Both the position numbers and the translations under genes were made by a program. Below, piece after piece: positions 8,173-14,702 of a stretch of DNA of 64,000 bases. Every line of letters starts with the position of its first letter. Within the stretch, counting starts at the first letter, position 1. The stretch is from Bifidobacterium asteroides (GTDB taxonomy: Bacteria > Actinomycetota > Actinomycetes > Actinomycetales > Bifidobacteriaceae). A model generated the notes under the pieces. It had not been told where the DNA came from, did no database searches, and was given only the letters and a program-made list of their open reading frames with translations. The DNA lies in NCBI RefSeq assembly GCF_030758775.1, contig NZ_CP132384.1, positions 372,001-436,000 of the forward strand, read 5' to 3'.

Positions 8173-11076
8173 TTGAAGCGTTTGCAAGAACGGGGCGCTA
8201 AGGGTTCACAAGGTGTGAACCGTCCGATAATTGCCGTTCTGGTAACCCTTCTGGCAACGCTGGCCATGGTTGTTCCGTTGGGGCTGAGCGCGCTTTCGGC
8301 CAATCAGGCCAACGCCATTGATGGGCAGGACGAAACGGCCAGCAGGAAGCCCAAACTCTATAGGATGTTGGGCTACAACAACAAGCTTGATTCCTATCAG
8401 GATGAGCTGCGCATGGACTTCATCCTGCGGGTGAAACACAACGAGTTTGACCCTTCTTGTGCCGATGCCACTTCTGGTGCCGATACCAAGGGCAATTGCA
8501 ATCTGGCCTTTGTCTATCAGTACAAGGGGTCAGATGACACTTCCTTTTATCGCAGAATAAAGTATCTGAACACCATAGCCTCAGCATCATCCTCGGATCA
8601 GCCCTGGTCCGGAGCCTACAAGTGGGCGCAAAATCAAGATGAGTATTTCACCGTGCACACCATAATAAACTCCGGTTTATATGACTATCTGACCATTTCC
8701 ATTGAGGGTGATCTGGCGCTGAAGAATTCTGCTGATGCGTCATATTACCAACCTGGTGGGGCCAACGAGCCGGTGAATATCTACGCAGTCGTTGGTAAAC
8801 AGGACGATGCACTGTCCTGCCTTCGTCCTAGCAACTCGTGGAGTTGGTCTAGCGGAATCGATAATTGTCGCAATTTTGACCCTGACACCATGATCAATGC
8901 GCCGGACAGGGTATCCAACATTACTTCAACTTTAGCGGCGAACGACAAAAACTTCACTTTGTATATGCAAGAATGCCTGGGCACGGGCGCTGATCTCCAG
9001 TGCAGCGGCCCATATTCTTGGGTAGGCTGGAACAGCAACCCAAATCTCTACGGAGGCAATCAGGCTAACTGGGGCATGGTAACCGATTACGGTTTTCCTG
9101 ACTATACGAGCAATGCTACTGGGCCAATCGCCGGCACTGCTCCGGGAACAGCTCCGGCACGGTCGTTCTTCGTGTACTGGCTCAATGTGCGCGGCAGCAC
9201 TAGAGATAATCCTGATGGCATATGTTCTGAGACCAATTCCTATTATTACCAGTGGGTGGCACTCAAGGACAGCCAGTGGGTGCCTGTTGACGAGCTGACT
9301 CCTGAGCCGGTCCTGGTGACAGGCCAGCAGCCGTCCCCCAATACGGCGACTTCCACGACTGGCAAGGCGGCCCAAGTCAGCAAGTATTCCGCTTTCAATT
9401 TGCCCAAACAGCCTAGCAATCCCAATGAGATGTTTGCCACTGACAGGAACGGCCAGCCTATGCCTGCCCAGAAGGCTGATGGCGGGATTGATTTCAAGGA
9501 GGCCAAGGCGAAGCAGGATCTTGACGGCTATTTCAAGATGGTCACCTGGCCTGTCACCACGAACCGGGACGGCAGCGCTTGTACCGTCAGCCCTGAAGTG
9601 TACAACCCTGATCAGAAAGGTCTCGTCGGTATACGTGACGGCATGAACAGCTCGGATATAGAACGGAATATTTCAGCGGGCTGGACGATCAATAGTGCGT
9701 TCTATAAGTACGATGTGCCTCGTCCTGATGATCCGACGATCACGAAGATTGAGAACGATGCCGGCAGCGCTCTGGATGCTTCGGGCAGTGTGTATACTTC
9801 CAAGCTTGATCCGGTGGTCAGCGGTGAGTGCACGCCTTCAAAGGATTCCGCGCGTCCCAACAAGGTTGTTCTCTACGGCGAGGACCCAGCCAATCCGATT
9901 GCGGAGGGGCAGGGCACGAATGGCGATGACCTGGTGAAAGCCGCGGACACGTGGGGGTTCAGGCTGGGCGAAGTTGAATGCCAGGTCGATCCCAAGAGCA
10001 AGCAAGGAGGGTCCTGGCAGATACAGGACACCAACAAGCTGTATTCGTCGCCGGGCCAAGGCAACAAGTACAGCGGCTACAGGCGTTACCATGCCTGGGT
10101 GATCGAGTCTATCTCCGGATTCGGTTTGACCTCCTACTTCTCGAACATCGGGACGGCCTATTTCGTTTCGAGTGAGAATGTGCCGGATGCGAGCAAACTC
10201 TCAGTCACGGTGCCTCATACGATAAACGGGAGCCTGCCGGCAGGTTCGGTGGTCACGTTCAAGGGTGAAGTGTCGCCTGTGTACACGGCCTGGTCTTCGG
10301 GAGGGCTGGGGATGACGGATTCGAGCATGGCTGTTTCGATGAAGCAGAAGACCGCCTCGGACTGGACGACCCTGCTGACCACTCCGGCCAGCACCTTCCA
10401 GCGGGATGCAGCAGCCGGCACCACGTCTTCCGTCGCGGATTCCGCAACGGGCCTTACGCTGGGATTGACCAAGACGGCGGCTTCCACGTGGTCTTGGACG
10501 CTGAACATCCCTGCTGACAGGTTCAGCGGCTACGACGGCAGCGACGAGACGCAACTGTATGATTTCCGCATTGAAATGGTCAACCCGACGAACATCCGTT
10601 CGGACCCGGCATCCATCGAGCGGAAGATCGACATGACACCGACAACGCTGGCCTTGGAGCGGTACGACGTCTTCCAGGTGGCAGGCAAAGCCTATAAGTA
10701 TGTGGACGGGGACAGGAAGGTTCCCGAGACCAAAGGCACCCTGGTCCATATAACCTGGCCCGGCGGCAGTGGTACGGATGTCGTTGTGGGGGACGAAGGT
10801 TCGTGGCAGGCGGTTCCTCCTGAGGGCATCAATCAGGGGCGGTTCTCTGCTCAGGTGCTTTCGGATGATGCCGAGGGCCCTGATGCCCAGGGCCGGTTCC
10901 AGGGCGGGAACCAGTCGGCCTCGGTGTCGCACGCGTTGGAGTTCCGTCCTTCCAACTCGGCTTTGCCGCTTACCGGGGGATGGCCGCTTTCCGTGCTCAA
11001 AATCCTGCTGCTGATAGCCCTCGGCCTGGCCGGCTTCGTGGCCTGCCTGAGGAACAGGCAGGAAAGCCGGCACTGA
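8173..11076 (+). CDS. Sortase-anchored surface protein, paralog 3 of 5
   Basis: 967-residue sibling of paralog 2: signal peptide ending SANQANA, ten conserved cysteines, Ig-like C-terminal third, LPLTG at about 931. Its sequence is a mosaic. The N-terminal head (QERGAKGS) and the KAAQVSKYSAFN segment resemble paralog 5, while the 5' third and the last 250 bases resemble paralog 2 with only a few differences. This points to exchange among copies rather than simple descent. Start chosen at TTG 8173 for the conserved leader. Function not recognised; predicted to be wall-linked and surface exposed. Confidence 0.85.
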   Translation: MKRLQERGAKGSQGVNRPIIAVLVTLLATLAMVVPLGLSALSANQANAIDGQDETASRKPKLYRMLGYNNKLDSYQDELRMDFILRVKHNEFDPSCADATSGADTKGNCNLAFVYQYKGSDDTSFYRRIKYLNTIASASSSDQPWSGAYKWAQNQDEYFTVHTIINSGLYDYLTISIEGDLALKNSADASYYQPGGANEPVNIYAVVGKQDDALSCLRPSNSWSWSSGIDNCRNFDPDTMINAPDRVSNITSTLAANDKNFTLYMQECLGTGADLQCSGPYSWVGWNSNPNLYGGNQANWGMVTDYGFPDYTSNATGPIAGTAPGTAPARSFFVYWLNVRGSTRDNPDGICSETNSYYYQWVALKDSQWVPVDELTPEPVLVTGQQPSPNTATSTTGKAAQVSKYSAFNLPKQPSNPNEMFATDRNGQPMPAQKADGGIDFKEAKAKQDLDGYFKMVTWPVTTNRDGSACTVSPEVYNPDQKGLVGIRDGMNSSDIERNISAGWTINSAFYKYDVPRPDDPTITKIENDAGSALDASGSVYTSKLDPVVSGECTPSKDSARPNKVVLYGEDPANPIAEGQGTNGDDLVKAADTWGFRLGEVECQVDPKSKQGGSWQIQDTNKLYSSPGQGNKYSGYRRYHAWVIESISGFGLTSYFSNIGTAYFVSSENVPDASKLSVTVPHTINGSLPAGSVVTFKGEVSPVYTAWSSGGLGMTDSSMAVSMKQKTASDWTTLLTTPASTFQRDAAAGTTSSVADSATGLTLGLTKTAASTWSWTLNIPADRFSGYDGSDETQLYDFRIEMVNPTNIRSDPASIERKIDMTPTTLALERYDVFQVAGKAYKYVDGDRKVPETKGTLVHITWPGGSGTDVVVGDEGSWQAVPPEGINQGRFSAQVLSDDAEGPDAQGRFQGGNQSASVSHALEFRPSNSALPLTGGWPLSVLKILLLIALGLAGFVACLRNRQESRH

Positions 11077-11204
11077 CCCCGGCAGCATCAGACAGGACCC
11101 GCCCCTGCCCCATGAAGTTGAGAGGCTGGGTGGGGAGGGGGTTCTGCCGTTGTCCAACCGACCCCCATCCCACCAATGCAGACTGTGATCAGTCAAGACT
11201 AAGG
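11077..11204. repeat. Spacer 3, degenerate
   Basis: No gene. The terminator seen after the other copies is degraded: CCCCTGCCCCA can pair imperfectly with TGGGGAGGGG but no T-run follows, so read-through into paralog 4 is possible. CTGCCGTTG at 11144-11152 is the only visible trace of the tRNA linker. No tRNA body is recognisable. Confidence 0.4.
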
Positions 11205-11406
11205 ACGGTCGCGAAACACCCTATCTGAATCCCAGATCACGCTTTCAGTCTCGGTACTCTTAAAGCATGTAAAGGGGACAAGAAGATGCCATAAGTGAGG
11301 ATGCAGTACTTGTGCTCCAGGGTTTCGTGGCCTGCACCGGGGACAGTCAAGCGTGCAGTCCGTCTGATTCTGGAGATGGTTGCATTGAGGTGTGGGGGGT
11401 AGCGTG
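11205..11406 (+). promoter_or_regulatory. Leader of surface paralog 4
   Basis: Begins with GACGGTCGCGAAACACCCTA and CTGAATCCCAGATCACGC, nearly the consensus of the leader family. TTAAAGCATGTAAAGG and GAAGATGCCAT follow. The right half is more diverged than in copies 2 and 3, but GTGTGGGGGGTAGCGTG still ends at the TTG start. Confidence 0.45.
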
Positions 11407-14283
11407 TTGAACCGATTGCAAGAAGGGGTCGATGAGGGTCCACGGCATGTGGATCGCCCTATAGTCGCTGTTTTGATAACCCTTTTGGCGACGCTGGCCA
11501 TGGTTGTTCCGCTAGGGCTGAGCGCGCTTTCGGCCAATCAGGCCAATGCCATTGATGGCCAGGGTGAGACGGCCAGCAGGAAGCCTCTGCTCTATAAGAT
11601 GCTGGCCTATAACGACAAGATTGATTCCTATCAGGATGAGCTGCGCATGGACTTCATCCTGCGCGTGAAGCACAACGATTTCAATCCGCAATGCGTTCCG
11701 ATGCGTGATACTTCTCCCTATGATTCAGTAAAGTGCAATCTGTCTTTCGCATATCAATATGAAGGAGAGCAAAATCCGTCCCACTATACCCGGATTCGGT
11801 ACCTGAATACTATTTCAACAAATCCCAACGACCCTACCGGCGGTGCTGAGCAATGGGCGGAAAATGAGGAGCAGTTCTTTACGGTTCATAAAGTGATCAA
11901 CTCTGGTTTATATGATTTCCTGGCTGTATCCATAGAGGGTGATTTGTCCTACATGGATACCTCCTCGGATCCGAAATATTATGTGACTGGCGGTTATCCG
12001 GAGCCTTTGAACGTCTTCGCAATTGTTGGTCAACAAAACAATACGCTCTCGTGTGGAGGTTCTCCATGGGACTATACTACGAATGACTGCACGACCTTCG
12101 ATCCAAGCTCTCTCGGCAGCAATGTCCAAGACAGGGTTGCCAATATCACTGCAGACCAGGGTAAGGGCATCAAGCTTTATATGGGCAACTGCCTAGGTAA
12201 CAGTCCCCACCCTCAGTGCAGCGGACCTGCTTCTTGGGTTGGCTGGAACGGTAATCCCCCTCTTTATGGCAATCACCAGGCCAATTGGGGCATGGTAACG
12301 GATTATGGATTTCCTATAGGAGCCAAGCCGGTTCCAGGAGTAGCGCCCCCCAAGTCCTTCTTTGCATATTGGTTCAATTTGCGTGGAAATAACAGCGCTG
12401 GTGGAATATGTTCCACGACCAACTCCTATTACTACCAATGGGTGGGGCAGAAGAATAGCCAATGGGTGCCTGTCGATGCGCTGACGCCTAAACCGGTGCT
12501 CGTAACTGGTCAGAAGCCAGCAGTAAACGGCTTGACCAGTTCCTGGGGTCTTCAATATCAGGTCAATGACAATACGGCTTACAATCTGCCGACAAGTCCG
12601 GGCAATTCGAACGAATTGTATGCAACTGATAAGAATGGAAAACCCATGCCTGCCCAGCTGCCTGATGGCTCTATAGACTTCAAGAAAGCTCAAGAGTATC
12701 AGCAGCTCGATGGTTATTTCAAATTAGTTACTTGGCCTGTCACTACCAATGACGATGGTACCCAGTGCAAGCCGACGGCAAGCACTCCTGAAGTCACTAC
12801 TAAGATATATGACCCGCAACAGGATGATCTTGTTGGGATAACAGACGACATGCCTGCAGCTCGGAAAAATACGAATTTGGACGCGGGGTGGGCTATCGAT
12901 ACTGCCTTCTACAAGTATGATGTGCCTCGTCCTGATGATCCGACGATCACCAAGATTGAGAATGATACAGACAACGCTTTGAATGCTTCGGGAAGCGTCT
13001 ATACCGGCAAGCTTGATCCGGTGGTCAGCGGTGAGTGCACTCCCTCCAAAGACGACACGCATCCCAACATGGTTACTCTTTATGGAGAGGATCCCGGCAA
13101 TCCCTTCAAGGAGGGGCAGAGCAAGAGCAGTGACGATCAGGTGAAAAGCTCGGACTCCTGGGGGTTCAAGCTGGGAGAGACCGTATGCAAGGTTGATCCC
13201 AAGAGCAAACAGGGAGGGTCCTGGCAGATACAGGACACCAATAAACAGTATCCGTCGTCGGCTCCCGGCAATAAGTACAACGGCTACAGACGTTATCGTG
13301 CCTGGGTGACCGAAACAACCTCTGGGTTCGGCCTGACCTCCTTCTTCTCGAACATAGGAACAGCCTATTTCGTCTCCAACGAGAATGCTCCGGATGGCAA
13401 GCTCTCTGTGACAGTCCCCCATACGAAAAACGGGATTCTACCGGCGAATTCGGTCGTCACCGTCAAAGGCACTGTTTCGCCTATAAATATGGCCTGGTCC
13501 TCGGGTGGGCTGGGGATGACTGATTCCAGGCTGGCCATTTCCATGAAGCAGAATGCTGCCTCGGACTGGACGCCCCTGCTGACCACTCCGGCCAACACCT
13601 TCCAACGGGATGCGGCGGTCGGCACTGCTTCTTCCGCCGCGGATTCCGCCTCGGGACTCAGGTTGAATCTCACGAAGACGGCGGCTTCCACCTGGTCCTG
13701 GACCTTGACCATACCGGCTGACAGGTTCACCGGTTACAACGGCGACGACGAAACGCAAAAATATACCTTCCAGGTCAAGATGATCAACCCTCTGAATGTC
13801 CCTTCGGACCCGGCTTCCATCAACCGGACGGTCGACATGACGCCGACCACGCTGACCTTGGAGCGGTACGATGTCTTCCAGGTAGCGGGCAAGGCCTATA
13901 AGTATGTCAACGGAAACACCAGGGTTCCCGAGACCAAAGGCACCCTGGTCCATATAACCTGGCCCGGCAACAGCAGCACAGATGTCGCCGTGGGAGACCA
14001 AGGTTCATGGCAGGCGACTCCGCCTGAAGGGATAAACCAGGAACAATTCACCGCTCAGGTTTCTTCCGATGATGCCGAAAGCGCCGATCCTCAAAGTGGC
14101 AACTTCCAAGGCGGAAACGAGTCGGCTGCGGTGTCGCACGCACTGGAATTCCGGCCCTCCACCTCATCCCTGCCCTTCGCCGGAGGATGGCCGCTTTCCG
14201 TGCTAAGGATCCTGCTGATGCTGATACTGGGTCTGGCTGGCTTTGTGGCCTGCCTGAGGAATAGGCAGGAGAGCCGATACTGA
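11407..14283 (+). CDS. Sortase-anchored surface protein, paralog 4 of 5 (LPFAG signal)
   Basis: 958-residue and the most diverged member. It keeps the signal peptide, the ten cysteines, the core motifs (CSGPASWVGW, NWGMVTDYGFP, SYYYQWVGQKNSQW) and the Ig-like C-terminal third. Its sorting signal is LPFAG at about 922 instead of LPLTG: the threonine at which sortases cut and form the acyl link is replaced by alanine. The hydrophobic segment and basic tail (RNRQESRY) remain. It may be anchored poorly, kept as a membrane protein, or handled by another sortase. Start at TTG 11407; an in-frame GTG at 11404 is equally possible. Confidence 0.83.
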   Translation: MNRLQEGVDEGPRHVDRPIVAVLITLLATLAMVVPLGLSALSANQANAIDGQGETASRKPLLYKMLAYNDKIDSYQDELRMDFILRVKHNDFNPQCVPMRDTSPYDSVKCNLSFAYQYEGEQNPSHYTRIRYLNTISTNPNDPTGGAEQWAENEEQFFTVHKVINSGLYDFLAVSIEGDLSYMDTSSDPKYYVTGGYPEPLNVFAIVGQQNNTLSCGGSPWDYTTNDCTTFDPSSLGSNVQDRVANITADQGKGIKLYMGNCLGNSPHPQCSGPASWVGWNGNPPLYGNHQANWGMVTDYGFPIGAKPVPGVAPPKSFFAYWFNLRGNNSAGGICSTTNSYYYQWVGQKNSQWVPVDALTPKPVLVTGQKPAVNGLTSSWGLQYQVNDNTAYNLPTSPGNSNELYATDKNGKPMPAQLPDGSIDFKKAQEYQQLDGYFKLVTWPVTTNDDGTQCKPTASTPEVTTKIYDPQQDDLVGITDDMPAARKNTNLDAGWAIDTAFYKYDVPRPDDPTITKIENDTDNALNASGSVYTGKLDPVVSGECTPSKDDTHPNMVTLYGEDPGNPFKEGQSKSSDDQVKSSDSWGFKLGETVCKVDPKSKQGGSWQIQDTNKQYPSSAPGNKYNGYRRYRAWVTETTSGFGLTSFFSNIGTAYFVSNENAPDGKLSVTVPHTKNGILPANSVVTVKGTVSPINMAWSSGGLGMTDSRLAISMKQNAASDWTPLLTTPANTFQRDAAVGTASSAADSASGLRLNLTKTAASTWSWTLTIPADRFTGYNGDDETQKYTFQVKMINPLNVPSDPASINRTVDMTPTTLTLERYDVFQVAGKAYKYVNGNTRVPETKGTLVHITWPGNSSTDVAVGDQGSWQATPPEGINQEQFTAQVSSDDAESADPQSGNFQGGNESAAVSHALEFRPSTSSLPFAGGWPLSVLRILLMLILGLAGFVACLRNRQESRY

Positions 14284-14300
14284 TTCTCCGGCGGCATAAG

Positions 14301-14360
14301 GCAGGGCCTGTGCTCATCTCCAAGGAATTCGGGGGATGAGTGCCGGCCCTGCTTGTGTTT
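14301..14360 (+). terminator. Terminator of paralog 4
   Basis: GCAGGGCCTGTGCTCATC pairs with GATGAGTGCCGGCCCTGC; TTGTGTTT follows. Same hairpin family as the other copies. Confidence 0.75.
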
Positions 14361-14500
14361 CCTGTGCGCGAGATGGGACTCGAGCCCAGACATCTGAAGG
14401 ACAGCTGGCGGGAGAGCCGCTTGACAGCGTCGAACTGTCTGCCTTTCCATGCCAAGGTGGCCTCCCCGTCCAACCCAGACAAGCCAGATGAAGACCGTAA
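14361..14500 (-). pseudogene. Broken tRNA-Leu/tRNA-Thr pair in spacer 4
   Basis: The 23 bases 14361-14383 are identical to 17683-17705, the 3' end of the intact tRNA-Leu plus four flanking bases. The anticodon arm and 5' half are lost. A tRNA-Thr remnant follows at 14415-14461: GAGCCGCTTGACAGCGTCGA then CTGTC, jumping to AAGGTGGC, with the anticodon and D arms deleted and changes in the acceptor stem. The following CCTCCCCGTCCAACC resembles the flank of the intact pair. Neither can fold as a tRNA. This is the clearest of the tRNA scars. Confidence 0.8.
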
Positions 14501-14518
14501 ACGGTTGTGAAATGCCGT

Positions 14519-14702
14519 TCGTGAAACACCCTATGGGAATCCTGGATAATGCTTGCAATTCCAGTGCTCCTGGAGCATGTATGGAAAAGGCGAAGATGCT
14601 ATTTATTTATCTCTATGATAGAGTCGAAGCAACTGGGGATAAATTAAAGGCAAAGTAGAGCCGCTCTAGAGCATAATTGTATCTTGATTTGGGGGGATTG
14701 TA
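14519..14702 (+). promoter_or_regulatory. Leader of surface paralog 5
   Basis: Contains GTGAAACACCCTATGGGAAT, CTGGAGCATGTATGG, GGCGAAGATGCTATTT, TTATCTCTATGATAGAGTC (shared with leader 1) and ACTGGGGATAAATTAAAGG, ending with GATTTGGGGGGATTGTA before TTG 14703. TATGAT is the most likely -10, but no matching -35 is clear. Confidence 0.5.

Noticed and set aside
11093-11145. Full terminator after paralog 3
   Set aside because: The stem is imperfect and no T-run follows, so I describe it only as a degraded copy.
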